Positions 12,171 through 23,310 of a stretch of DNA of 64,000 nt are shown in pieces (position 1 is the stretch's first letter; every line of letters starts with the position of its first letter). Origin of the DNA: Lenzites betulinus (taxonomy: Eukaryota; Basidiomycota; Agaricomycetes; Polyporales; Polyporaceae); contig JABYQU010000002.1 in the NCBI GenBank assembly GCA_022264855.1, forward strand, positions 558,001 through 622,000, given 5' to 3'. Under the pieces are notes generated by a model. That model had not been told where the DNA came from, searched no databases, and saw nothing but the letters and a program-made list of their open reading frames with translations. A program made the translations under genes and the position numbers.

Positions 12171-13425
12171 ATGACTACCTCTTCAGTCAACCCGTTCCGC
12201 AAGTTCGACGATACAGACCCGAGTCTCGTGTACACCGGAGAGTGGTTCGACAATCCTAACGTTGCCGGCGTGTTCAACAACACACTCTCGTCCACCTTTC
12301 ATGAAGGAGACACGGTGCACATAGAGTTTGTTGGTGAGCTGCGTCCAGGCTGCCCAGGCTTCCGTGTGGTGACACTCCGCACCAGCTTCCCAGATTGTTG
12401 TCATTGGCGCTACCATCTCCCCGGCTGGCGCAAGCTCCTCCTCCGGACCTGTGTCCGGATACACCCTGGACGGCGCGACGAACAGCGTGTTTCTGTTCCA
12501 AGCAGATGCCGCCAATGCCACCGGCGTCACGTTCTACAACTCGGGACAGCTGTCGCTCGGGACACACACGCTCGACATCGACGTCGTCCAGATTACAGAT
12601 GGCATTCCGTACCTGCTCGACGTCGTCTATCTCCAGATGCCGCCCGCGAGTGTGAGCTCCACCGCCACAGCTGTGTGGATATCCACCGTCTTCGTCACCC
12701 CGTCCGCAATAGCGACTGCGTTGTCCGGCCAGAGTGCCGGAGCCACGTCGACGAGCTCTCCGCCTATTGGAGCCATCGTGGGCGGTGCTGTGGGCGGCGT
12801 CGCGTTCCTGGTGGCCGTCGCATTGGCAGTCTACTTCCTGTACTTCCGCCGGCGCCACGGTGTGTACGCATACCACGGCTTCGGTGATGCACCTCCATTG
12901 GATTACGGTACGTGCATGGACGCGTGTCAACACAAACCCTCCCGCTCATGTATACACGCAGAAAAGGAAGAGGTGGTTGGAAGGTACTCGCAACCACCAC
13001 CACCACCACCCTCGAGTCGTTACACCGCGACGCCACGGACAGTCACCCGCGGCCAAAGCTACGCCGACTCGCTCTCCTTCGCGCCCGTCACAAGCCCCCT
13101 TATATCAGGTGGCCCCGACTACTCCGCCTCAGCGCACCAGTACCCCCCAAGCGCGCCCGCAAGCCAAAACGCGAGCCAGACGAGCAGCGGCTCCGCGCGC
13201 ACCCTCTCCGTCGTCAACACCGTGCCCGAGGGCGCTGCAGTGCTCACGCCCGCGCAGCGCAAGGCGGCAGAGGCGCGGCGGGCGCGCGAGGCGGCAGCGA
13301 GCGTGCAGTATCATGCGGACTCGGGCGCGCGGTTCGACAGCCAGGGGCGGCCCATCGTCGCAGGGGGGTCCGCGGGCGACCCCCTCCCGCTCGCAGACGT
13401 CCCGCCGGAGTATACGCCGTCGTGA
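12171..13425 (+). CDS. Single-pass plasma-membrane-type protein with PPxY tail
   Basis: Function unknown. Exons 12171-12333, 12386-12907 and 12962-13425 give 382 aa. The N-terminal ~180 residues look extracellular and beta-rich, with NxS/T sites, and resemble the ligand-binding-like ectodomains seen in many Agaricomycete membrane proteins. A Ser/Thr-rich stalk precedes one transmembrane helix (about 184-208, Gly/Ala/Val-rich) followed by a basic FRRRHG stop-transfer. The cytosolic tail is Pro/Ser/Ala-rich with a polyproline run (residues ~235-240) and ends in VPPEYTPS, containing a PPxY motif. No cleavable signal peptide is obvious at the chosen Met, so an upstream exon cannot be excluded. 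For intron 1, the AG at 12385 keeps the frame, whereas the next AG would not. Confidence 0.7.
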
Positions 13426-15787
13426 TGACGGGGCGCGGAGGGGCCGGCCGAGGCGGGGTGCGGTGCTGGGCGGCGGTCTGGGCGTTGTTGCTTTGCGAGG
13501 CGGGGAGACATGCTATGATCTTTTCGGGATGGGGACGGGCGTATGGGCCGTCGCCGTGTAGTGCGTACATATCTTACCTAACATCCTACGCTCGTTTGCT
13601 GGACATCTTACACACATGGACTGCATATTGCGCATTTGGGCTATTTTATTCCTTTGCTGTATCCGACACGGGGGAGGGGCCGTGTCTGTCGAACACAGTA
13701 CGTCGTCCAGTCTCTTTCGTATTTTGCTAGTTTATCCTTTCGTAGGTTCGTCTTGCCCTCTTCTTGGATAGAAACGAGATAACGAATCCCTCTGTAGCAC
13801 AACCCTGAGCATGGTCCGGCATGGCCTGATGCCGCCCAGGCATCTATATCAGCATGCACCTACGAATGTCAGAGTCAGCCAGACAAGTGCTCCGACTTCT
13901 CTACAAGCCATGGCGTTACGTGCGGATGGTACAATCCCACAACCACCACAGGTATTCGGAGCTTCAAGAAGACCCTGACATCTCTGATGCAGATGTGCCC
14001 GGCTACAGTCTGAGGATGTGCAACAATTCGCGTTACGTCCTGCCATGACAGCATCTATCCATTGGTCCAAGGGTCCCATGGTGCACTGGCAGACACCTAC
14101 TTAGGCGGTCTTCATCGCCCTCTTGGCACCTGGGAGGGCTTATGTCGATATTCACGCGGCCCGCAGGTATCCTCAACCGGCAACACAGCCGTATCTCTTA
14201 TAGGGGGCTCTGGTGTTATGCTCGGTGAACAAGGTGGGTGCCCTCTCGGGGTCGCATGTCATTTGCATATGGATACCGGGGTGCCCGATGCTCACACACA
14301 CAGCGACCACGCACAGGTAGACCCTGTATCGGGATGCTAATACACGGCCCACGCGTGTCGTGCGTGTCTCTGTGTGTCGCCTGTACAAGAAGGCGCTGGC
14401 GTCCCCGGGCAGGATGCAGATTCTGGATACCCGTCCCCGGCTTGCCATGCACACAACGGATGGCCACAGTGAGAGGCCGAGTTATCGCGCGCGCGCACAC
14501 ACACCGGCGACCGCACGCGAACTCACAGCCTTCCCATGGATATCGGTGGGCGGTGCGGCGTAGGGAGCTCACCCTGCAGGTACCACTTACTAACACTGTG
14601 CCACCCGGTGTTCCCAGAAACAGCACCCGCTGCGTGAGTCTCAGTCCGCGGCCTCGTGCACCCGCTGTGCCCATCCGCGTCGTCTCATCCGTACACGGCG
14701 AGTACTCGGCGCACGCCTGACTAGCGGCAACCATCCAGAGACGTAGTATGCTTGTCTTTCCTTCGGCATACAACAATATTACAAACACGGTACTCGGGGA
14801 GGCGAAGGAGGCGTCCGTCCTCGGCGGCCGTCGCCCGAAGTGTTTCGCGGGGCGGTTTCCAATGAAATGCTAGCGCTGTTCCCATTAAAAGGGGCTGACA
14901 GACGCGGTTTATCAGACCGTTCACGGTTCCCGCCATGTTGTTGAACGCTGGTGCAATGACTCATCTACTAGATTGAAGAGATATATCATATCCGTGACCG
15001 GCGGCGTTGGTGCCCAATCGACAAATTGACTTAACCCGCCGGAGCCTTCTAGCGTGGGCGTTTATTCAGCGAAGAGATGCAACGCCTCAAGTCCTCGTCA
15101 CCGTTGACGTAGGTTCCGTACCTTATGACATTGAGGGCCGGCGGTACAGTCCCACCGTATGCTCAGACTCAGAAAACCATTGCCCAGCGTCGCAGATCCC
15201 GTACCCACCCCCAAAACGCGGTCACGTGCACATCAACGCACACAGGGAGATCTCGGAGCAAGACGGTGGGATTGCATGGTACAGACAGGAGCAGAGGGCG
15301 CGGTCGCGCGTGGTCCACGCGGCAGGACGGGGCTCTACGGCAGGGATAAAGATACAGCAGCTAGAGTACGCAGCGTCCGTGGGGCGTGGCGGTCTGCGGC
15401 ACGCGCAGGAGGGAGTACGATGCGGGTTGGGAGCGGGAGCGGGATGTAGGGTATGGGGTGAGTGCGAGGGAGAGCGAAATAGGGATGATGATGATGGGGG
15501 CGGCGAGAGTGTGGGGGAGCAGAGAGAGGGAGCAAGATGCGAGTGTTCGTGAGGGGACATGGTACAGTTCGTGCGGTGGAGGGGAGGCATGTACAGGGGC
15601 TGGGGCATAAGGCATAGGCGAGCCAGCGGCGAGGAGATGATTAGGTGTACGCGTACGAAAGCAGCTAGGACAGCACTGTTGTACACTGCGACGCGACGGA
15701 CCCAGCGTGAGTGAGTGCTGCCTTCCACAAATCCAGAGGGGGGTGCGGGGGCGACTCACAACAGATCCAATCGGGAGAGGGTATCAT
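13426..15787. other. Gene-free stretch
   Basis: About 2.4 kb with no gene I can support. Open frames up to 190 codons occur on both strands around 14.2-14.8 kb, but they overlap in opposite directions, are rich in Arg/Cys/His and resemble no family. Short GT/CA-rich tracts occur near 14.36 kb. Confidence 0.35.
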
Positions 15788-17181
15788 TCAGGGGCGTTTG
15801 CCTGTGAACCAGGACAGACAAACGCTGCCGACACCAGTGATGTTCACGCGCGCGTTGAGGCGGCAGACCTGCGGCAAAACGAGGTGAGCACCCAGTCGCA
15901 CACACGCCAGAGCCCCGCCAGGCTCTATCCACTCACGGTGTCGGCGACCTCCGCCTTGCGGAAGTCGACATGCAGATCCCCGTTCGGCGCGCGGCTGATC
16001 GAGCTCACCTCCCCAAACGACTCGCACCACTTGCGCGCGCCCTCGAAGCGGCGCTCGTCGTCGGGCGGGATCCCGCTGATGATGAGCTTGCGCTTCTTAC
16101 GCGAGCGCGGGCTCGCCAGCAGGCTCGACACGCTCCCGAAGTGCGGCACGGGCGCGGTCGACGGCCGCCACGCGGCGGCGCCGGGCGCGCTCTCCGCACG
16201 GGCGTGCGGCCAGTCGCGCGCGAGCACTGTCTCGCTCTCGGGGGGATCGTTGATGTGCGAGGCGTCGGTCGGGAGCGACCAGAGCGAGGGCGACGCGCTG
16301 AAGATCGTCGCGGACGAGTGCGAGCGGATGGAGCCCCCGAAGTGCATCTTGCGCGGCGCCTCGGCCGAGGTGCGCGTGTAGACGGTCGAGGAGCCGGACT
16401 GCGTCGCGCTGGAGGAGGTGCTCTTGCGCGGGGGGTGTGCGCCGTCGGGCTCGTCGCTCGGCGCGGGGGAGAAATGGCCTGCGACGGACGGCCGCTTGAA
16501 CTTCCATGCGGTCGTCTTGGGCGGGCTGGCAGACAGCTCGGGGCTGTCTGTGCGTGCGCTCCGGGGGTGCACGGCGTTGACGGTGACAAGGCTCGAGTCC
16601 CTGCTGTGCAGGACAGCCGGGCCATGGGGCGTCCGGCGGAAGGTCGAGGTTGAGGACGCGGGGCTGTGCGAGCGCGCCGCGCTGGCAGCCGGTGCTGACG
16701 GACGGCGGGAGGTGAAGGTGAGATGGAGACTGCGAAGAGGTGAGCCGGACTGGAAGATGCCCTGGGAGGCACGGAAGGACTTCCGCGGCGAGGGCGCGGC
16801 GGACGGCGTGTCCGCGCGCGCGGAAGACTGGGAACGGCGGGGGACGCGGTCAGCACGCAGCGCGTCGAACCGGTCACGTGCGCGCGAACCCACCTGCGTG
16901 GCGCTCGCGTCTCTGCCTCGGGGGGCGCGTTCCGTCGGTTGCGCGCCGTCGTCGTCGACGAATACGTAACTTTCTATCGTCCGGATCGTGCCCTTGTTGT
17001 CCTTGACCAGCGACGACGCGCTCAGGTGCGGGTACGCGAGATACGGGTGGGCACGCGTGGCGGCCACCGCGGCCTCGTGGTGGGGAGGCTGCTCGGCCGC
17101 TCCGGAGATGTGCTGCTGGTCCTCGACCCAGCGGTATGTTCTGCTGGAGCTGCGCTGTGGCGTTCGTGAGATGCTGGGCAT
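15788..17181 (-). CDS. Ser/Arg-rich protein with C-terminal RRM-like fold
   Basis: Two exons (17181-15937 and 15868-15788) give 441 aa. Residues 1-330 are low in complexity, rich in Ser, Arg, Pro and Ala, and probably disordered and phosphorylated. The last ~80 residues look folded: KKRKLIISGIPPDDERRFEG starts an RRM-like strand and helix, and NGDLHVDFRKAEVADT leads over the intron into VCRLNARV and GSVCLSWFTGKRP. Similar tails occur in conserved Agaricomycete proteins of unknown role. The second exon is required, since the first frame stops inside the intron. No function is claimed. The start could lie in an upstream exon, but none is clear. Confidence 0.75.
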
Positions 17182-19690
17182 GGGGAGGATGTCGTCTTCG
17201 CTCGCAGCAGTGGCGTGCAGTCTGCGGAGGGCGACGGTTGAAGTGGGCGTAGGGGGCTCTGCGGGGGCACGTATTTGTACGGGAGCAGGCAGGTATACGA
17301 ATATGCTGCGTACCTGCGAGGACGGGACTTGGATGCATCGTGTCGGGGCGCTTCTCGAGGGGGTATAAGGCGCCAGGGACGGATACTGGGAAGCGGAAGT
17401 CGGTGTTAATTGCTTTGGAGGGCAGTAGAGTACGATCGTGAGGGGCGTGCGGGGTCATCGTGAGCATCATTCCGGTCGTGTGGGGGACAGGGCGGTTCAG
17501 GCGGGGGTCTTCATTGGGGGATGGGGTGCGACATGGGGAGAAGGGGAGAGGGGGACGGAAGGGGCTGAGGCACGGCGGTTTATACGGGGGACGGAGACTA
17601 TACCCAGATAGACAACCGCAACGGAGGGGGGCATGGCTGATGGCGGCGTGCTCGAGCTCGGAGGGCCACGGTCACGGTTGACGTACTGCCGCAGAAACGT
17701 GTTCGACTGCAATCAACCGCGTCCTGTTCCCATCGATGCTCTCTACCGCCACTCCCGCCTGCTGCCTTGCCCAGATGTCCCTCCCACCCTCCACGGCCCG
17801 CTGCACGCTGTCCTCCATATGAGACCCGGCGGTGCAGGCTGCCCGCTGCATGCGCCTGCGCTCGCCCACCCAGCACGCCCGCCGAGGACGCTCGAGAGGG
17901 TGGCGAGGATCAGCAGACTCCGCACGCGCTCGCACGCCCGACCTCGCTGCTGCTGCTCGCGGCCGTCGGCTGCTGCAGATCTTCCATCCGCCCTTCCATC
18001 GCCACCCCGACTGTCCTTATCCTGCCCTTCTTCCGCCGAGGGCCCGACGGCTGCAGTGCGAACGTCGACATTGTACGTAGGCTCGCAGCCACGGGCCAGG
18101 AACTCCCCTTCGCGCACGCCGACCTCATCGATCTCCTTTCCCACGTGCCCCCCCACTTGGCCGAAAATACCTCCGCGAGGCTCGAGCGGCGAACCCTGCC
18201 GTCGCGCACCGCGCAGGCGCCTCGTCTGCATGCCGTCCGGGTCTCCATGAACACCTCACCATTACGACCGCACGGCAATGGACCCCGGCACGCGCCTCGC
18301 GCGCGTCTCGAGTTCATTCCCAACCCCTGCGGGATATGCAGACAGGAATGCATCCAGATATGCATCTGCGTACGAGCATGTCTCGTGTTAACCTCGGCGG
18401 GCGCGATCAGATGTCGAGGGCACGGACGCCAGCTCCGGCGATCCAGATATCCAGATCACACCCATCGCAATCGCACAGATCCATCTCGGGACGCGGAACG
18501 TTCGCCCCGTCTCCGTCTCGCGCACCGTCCGTGCTGCATCCAACCGAGCCCGCACCGTCAACATGCGTCGCAAAGGCGGACTGCGGTGACTGCCCGCCCC
18601 TGCAGGCTGCGCGCTCGCGCTCGTACGACAAAATCGTACCTTGCACAAACGCGCGCCCATCCCACATAGACGCCGATTTACGACGCGTTCGATTAGTAGT
18701 GTACCGGGCAGAATTGTTTTGGGTTTATCTGTCGGCATAAATAGCAGAATGGCTACATATTGCCGGGGCCGGGATAATTTGGCAGATACATAGACGCCCA
18801 AACTTTCGCCAGTCTCGTTCGGGGACGTGAGGAGGCGCTAGCACACTGTCTCTGCCACCAGTAAGATTGACCCAGCTCAAATATGACTACATCACATGAC
18901 CCCGAAATGTCACAAATGATCGAATGTGGCGGGCAAATTAGGGAGGAAAACTAAAAACTGAGCAACGGTATCGATTGGATGGAAATCCTGCTGTCAGACT
19001 GTGCTCAATAACATTATCTCAAACCTGACTGTCGCTATTTCTGTCTAAGTTGCTCTCACTCAACAGAGATACATGTGCAATGAATGAGCACTGTATAGAT
19101 AAGTGCCAAAGGCGCCGTGATAATGGCGCCCGCACAAGACAACAGCCGCCGTGGTGTCGCGTTCGACCCTCGGAACGTACATGCATGCCGAAGAGGGGGC
19201 GCAGGGCGCAAATAGGGCTTGCTAATCTGGGCGAGCGTGCTCAGAAGAAGCCTCGCTTAGATGCCCCGTCTCGACCTGCAAAAATGCGAAGCGACAATAA
19301 AGAGAACCATTCTGTGAGTAAAGAAGTTCTGACCTCATGGCCAGCGGAAGTCTCATGTTGATGCGCCCAGCCTCCCGTCTCCCCCGCACCATTCTTGTGG
19401 CCTTCTGGCGCTGCTGGAGCACAGCGCTATGAGAATGCAATGAATATCTATGAGAATATTCAGCATACCTTTGCAGAGATCTCGCAGCCTACATGGTCCA
19501 CCCCTGTGCCGTCCGAGCACTGGTCTCCATCCACAGGTATGCTCTTTTTGTTAGGATAACGTTCACTGGTGGCTGTCGAGCGCACTGGTGAGGTTCGGAA
19601 GGCGTCAAGCCTGAGGATGTATAACAGAGAGTACGAGGTATGAACAGGAGATCGAAGCTGGGGCTCTACTGTGAGCCCCTAGGGTTTTAT
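17182..19690. other. Gene-poor stretch with one possible small coding fragment
   Basis: No supported gene. GC-rich overlapping frames between 17.6 and 18.7 kb run on both strands, with no recognisable domain. From about 18.7 kb the base composition falls towards AT, a shift towards repeat-like DNA. A plus-strand open frame at 19050-19361 encodes a basic segment (GRRAQIGLANLGERAQKKPR) that looks protein-like and may be a relic of a transposon-associated protein, but I cannot name it. Confidence 0.35.
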
Positions 19691-19860
19691 ATACAGGTGG
19701 AGTCGAGTCATGCTCTGCATGAGTCATAGTTCAGGAAGAGTCACGACGAGTCATAATGAGTCCAGGGGAGTCCTATCGAGTCACAACGAGTCATAGTGTC
19801 CAACGAGTCACTGGGAGTCATACTGAGTCGCAACGAGTCATATAGAGTTATAGTCCAGAA
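19690..19860 (+). repeat. Degenerate GAGTCA minisatellite
   Basis: About 170 bp of imperfect tandem units of roughly 9-11 bp. The commonest form is AACGAGTCAT, with variants such as AATGAGTCCA and ACTGAGTCGC. More than ten GAGTC cores are visible on one strand. Several units contain TGAGTC(A), which resembles the AP-1/Gcn4 half-palindrome, though that may be incidental. Confidence 0.75.
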
Positions 19861-20599
19861 ATAGGAGGAATTGTAACACTTTTTCTCTGTACCCAGCACA
19901 ATGTTGACATGCTTGGCTTCACACAGGTACTACACCCGCTCCCACCATTTTATGGATGCGTATTGACGCGGCCTGAATGGTAAACAAGCAGCCTGGGCGG
20001 CAAAGAAATATCGCAGCCACCGTGTGCTTCCAGCTGACATTCTCGCAGAATTAGACCGTGCACGCATCTCACCCACATACTAAACAACCTACTAATATCT
20101 TGCAACCTCTACTCTACTCAGTACATACACTCGTTACGCCGATGTGCATACTTTACATCTGTATATGTCCTACCATACTCCACTGTACCTATCCCGGACT
20201 TACTTGACAATAATATGCAGTTTGTGCAATCAAGCGCTCATTTCACATGACCGTCACACTGTGACGATAGTAGTTGTACTTGAGCTGGGTCAATCTTAAA
20301 GCTGTCTAGGCGACTCCAGCCAACGCTATGAGATCGTCTATCTCCCAGTCATCATCAGCGTCCTCATCTCCCTCTGGCAGTTGCGCCTCGTCCTCGAAAG
20401 TCGAGGACTAGCGCCCGTGTCCACCTCGTTGAGGCAAGCGCCCAGAGTAATGCCTCTCGCAATTGACTCTCAGCACTCGGACTTTAAGCTTTAGTAACGG
20501 AACTGTGCGGCAACTAAAATTTATCTACCAGAACATACGCATACAATTAAAGATGATATATGTGAGGCCTCCTGTGGCTTTACGCCGGCAGCAACGCCT
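19861..20599. other. AT-richer non-coding DNA
   Basis: No gene, RNA gene or clear repeat is seen. Composition is lower in GC than the genic parts of the window. Confidence 0.35.
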
Positions 20600-20770
20600 A
20601 TTCGCCGTCCGGGCGCTTGGTATTCTGCCGCCTTTTGCCCGGGCCATGGGCCGGCAAAACGGCAGATGCCGGTTGGCATTTGCCCTGGGCAGAAGAGAAC
20701 ATCGGACCCGCTGGGACCCAACTTCCCTGGGACTCCCAGGGACTCCCACGGGCGCTTCGATAACACGTTA
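20600..20770 (+). repeat. Dispersed fold-back repeat with GGGACTCCC/CCCGGGCC palindromes
   Basis: The segment contains several short palindromes (GCCCGGGCCATGGGCC, CCCTGGGACTCCCAGGG) and the phrase ACCCGCTGGGACCCAA. The same phrase occurs in opposite orientation near 22680-22700, also next to GGGACTCCCGGGGACT. The two copies bracket the SINE-like inverted repeat. Confidence 0.55.
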
Positions 20771-20902
20771 GATTAGATACATGTACTTCACGTTCAAGTC
20801 GATTATCCCCTGAGCTCTATCCACCGTTGTGCACATTATGCTCACTCTACGGGACATCTCTGAGTTGACCTTCATAAGGCCTCACCTGGGGGACATCGTA
20901 GA

Positions 20903-21197
20903 GTATACATCAGTTGTTGCAACATTCTAGGTGTAATAAATAGCGGTAGTTGCAACTTCGGCGGTTTGAGGCCAAATAGGCGCCGTTCGGCACAGCCACT
21001 GACGCGCGAGACGCGGGCGCCTATCTGCAGTTGCAGTCACAGCGAGGTGGGCGTCTATTGTAGTTGCAGCCACGAAAAGAACACGCAGCGAGCGGAATTG
21101 AACACCGGACCTGCTGCAAAAGCCTAAGTAAGAATGACACATGTAAACCACTCGGCCACAGGGCTGTACAAATGTAATGGTTGTCCACGGTACTAGT
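20903..21197 (-). repeat. Left arm of a 295-bp perfect inverted repeat (SINE-like)
   Basis: This arm is the exact reverse complement of 21453-21747 for 295 bp, and similarity continues imperfectly inward for about 30 bp. Read on the minus strand it starts at the centre with a tRNA-like A box (TGGCCGAGTGG at 21158-21148) and a B-box-like GTTCAATTCC (21103-21094). The arm contains no usable gene, and the 74-codon frame in it is identical in both arms. Confidence 0.85.
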
Positions 21198-21452
21198 CCA
21201 AATACATTTTCTCAGCTACTAATGGTACTCAAGTCCTTACCGGATCTTGGTGCTGCATAAGGACTTATAATGCTGTTAGTAGCCAAAGGAATGGATGAAC
21301 ACTAGTACTATATATACTCCTATAGTGTGTACAGTTCTGTGGCCAAGTGGTCCATTTCTATCACTGGAATCTGACATCTTGCTAAAGCTTGGCGCTGCGT
21401 GAGGACTTGGAGTAACTTGGGGTGCCATTAGTAGCTGGGGAAATGTATCTGA
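21198..21452. repeat. Spacer with further tRNA-like head and hairpin modules
   Basis: The spacer contains another A-box-like TGGCCAAGTGG (21340-21350), preceded by GTACAGTTCTG, which matches GTACAGCCCTG before the A box of the right arm. A local imperfect hairpin (GCTACTAA ... TTAGTAGC with AAGTCCTTA/TAAGGACTT) lies at about 21219-21287, and a related TTGGCGCTGC...GAGGACTTGG...TTAGTAGC segment at about 21390-21438. It therefore looks like more partial copies of the same unit. Confidence 0.6.
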
Positions 21453-21747
21453 ACTAGTACCGTGGACAACCATTACATTTGTACAGCCCTGTGGCCGAGT
21501 GGTTTACATGTGTCATTCTTACTTAGGCTTTTGCAGCAGGTCCGGTGTTCAATTCCGCTCGCTGCGTGTTCTTTTCGTGGCTGCAACTACAATAGACGCC
21601 CACCTCGCTGTGACTGCAACTGCAGATAGGCGCCCGCGTCTCGCGCGTCAGTGGCTGTGCCGAACGGCGCCTATTTGGCCTCAAACCGCCGAAGTTGCAA
21701 CTACCGCTATTTATTACACCTAGAATGTTGCAACAACTGATGTATAC
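21453..21747 (+). repeat. Right arm of the inverted repeat (tRNA-derived SINE-like)
   Basis: Reverse complement of the left arm. On the plus strand it shows an A box TGGCCGAGTGG (21492-21502) and a B-box-like GTTCAATTCC (21547-21556), about 45 nt apart, as in a serine/leucine-type tRNA with a variable arm. The 190 bp downstream are unrelated to tRNA. This fits a SINE with a tRNA-derived head, with the two copies head to head. No terminal poly(A) or target duplication was identified. Confidence 0.7.
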
Positions 21748-22325
21748 AACTCGGACATCCCTGTGGACCATACCGCTGGCTTAATTCGACTCACCAAGCT
21801 TCTGCGCCCACACTTCGGCACTCTCTGCTCGACAAAAGGCAGCGAGCTCCTCCTCTCCGAGTCCCACCCCATGTTCTTAAATACATCGGAGATTCGCTTC
21901 ACAAGTGCTTGACTAGAGGTTAATTGCTCCTGGTACGTGTTCAATAATGCAATCTGGACCGATAGCGCTGCTCAAGCAACGAGGGAGGATGTGCACTGTA
22001 TACTTCTGTTCCCGGAGCACGGCCTCCAGCGTGGTATAGGTACGTATGTCAAGCATCTCCTTGTTTATCTGTTAAACATCTATCTGGGCATACCAAGTTA
22101 TGGCGATATTTTCTCCCTCCCCCACACACAGGTTTGCCTCGCCTGGAGTGCCCAAACTACCGTCAGAACGACGATGTTATGACATTGACAGAACCCACCT
22201 CCTACCGTGCTACCTTGTTCACCCTCCGTGACGGCGCGCTACCTGTTCATACAACATCGCTATACCGCCACGATATGCTTAATATGTCTTCATGGATAAA
22301 ACCAGCTGTATTGGCCGTTCCATAG
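21748..22325 (+). pseudogene. Degenerate fragment of a KDZ-transposase-associated (CxC) protein
   Basis: A coding-like plus-strand stretch interrupted by stops. It begins with DIPVDHTAGLIRLTKLLRPH, runs to an in-frame TGA near 21912, resumes as TREDVHCILLFPEHGLQRGI, and after a plausible intron (about 22040-22131, GTACGT...CACACAG) reads LPRLECPNYRQNDD and SYRATLFTLRDGALPVHTTS. The last block resembles the CxC cysteine-cluster proteins that travel with KDZ transposases in Agaricomycetes, but most cysteines after LYR are missing. Family assignment is from memory. It directly abuts the inverted repeat, so the repeat may have inserted into it. Confidence 0.45.
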
Positions 22326-22329
22326 CTTG

Positions 22330-23310
22330 TCGGTGCCGCTATCACCACAACTATCCAGTTGATAATTCAAGTGTCAATGTATTTTTCCATTGAATCATCG
22401 GTTTTAATGCTATTAGGTAAGTTTCACCTTTCGTGTAGATACATAGAGTAGGTTCCCAATATATGCTCAGGATGTCGGCACACAATTGTGCTCGGATCTA
22501 CAGTACAATGTACATCCCTCTCGCTCGTTGAACGTTAACGTTAATGCACTCAACGACGACGAGGCGGAGTCGTTCGTTAGCGCTGAGCGCTGAGATGTGA
22601 TGCGTTGATGAGTCGCCGGATATGGGCATGACGCGTGTTCATCACGTGAGTTCTGGGACTCCCGGGGACTTTGGGACCGGTTGGGTCCCAGCGGGTTCGA
22701 TGGTTTGGGGCAGAATGGCAGCATTTTGCCGCGAATGTACACTACGTTCGATGCAGCAGCATCAACCGCGCTGATATGTGGCTCTCGTGCGTGACCGCGA
22801 CTTGCACAGCGGTGATTGCGTCGCCACAGGTCGCCACCCGCGCCGGGGCGTTCGTTTTTTGCACGTCGCGCGTTGGCTGGGGCAGCGAAGCCGCCCCCGA
22901 CATCTTCGCATACGCAGGCGCGGTGGCGCAGGGAACCCCCGAGCGGGGGCAGCGGCTGCTGCGATCTGGGGAAGCCGTGGCTGGGAGGCTTCGCAGAGCA
23001 GTCAAATTGGCTGGGTAGTGACGTGGGGCTCAATGAAGTCCGAGATCCAGCGGACCACAATCTGGCGGGGAGCGCGCGAAGGCGTACGAAGCAGCCTGGA
23101 AGGGTCGGCGTTAGAGACAGGGGATGTACATGTTCATGAACTCGTTCCATGCATGGTTACAGCGGGGCGTGGTGGGCTACGGATACACTGTGGGGCGGCA
23201 ATATGCCTGCAAGCGGCCAAAGTCCGTCAGCGACAGAATCCTAACGGACGGGCGTGCATTAATGGATCGGGGCGCCGCACCTCTGATACTCTACTCTCCC
23301 GTCACACGCG
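22330..23310. other. Non-coding stretch with the second GGGACCC repeat copy
   Basis: No gene supported. At 22645-22760 lies the reverse-oriented partner of the 20600-20770 repeat. Frames across 22.5-23.2 kb on both strands overlap it and have no domain. The last part is the 3' flank of CFD1. Confidence 0.4.

Noticed and set aside
17633..18669. 200-300-codon frames on both strands
   Set aside because: They overlap each other in GC-rich DNA, lack splice support and show no domain in either direction.
20927..21723. Two identical 74-codon frames as duplicated genes
   Set aside because: They lie in the arms of the tRNA-headed inverted repeat, cross the A and B boxes and have no protein-like features.
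22467..23150. 227-codon minus-strand frame
   Set aside because: It runs through the dispersed GGGACCC repeat and has no recognisable motif.
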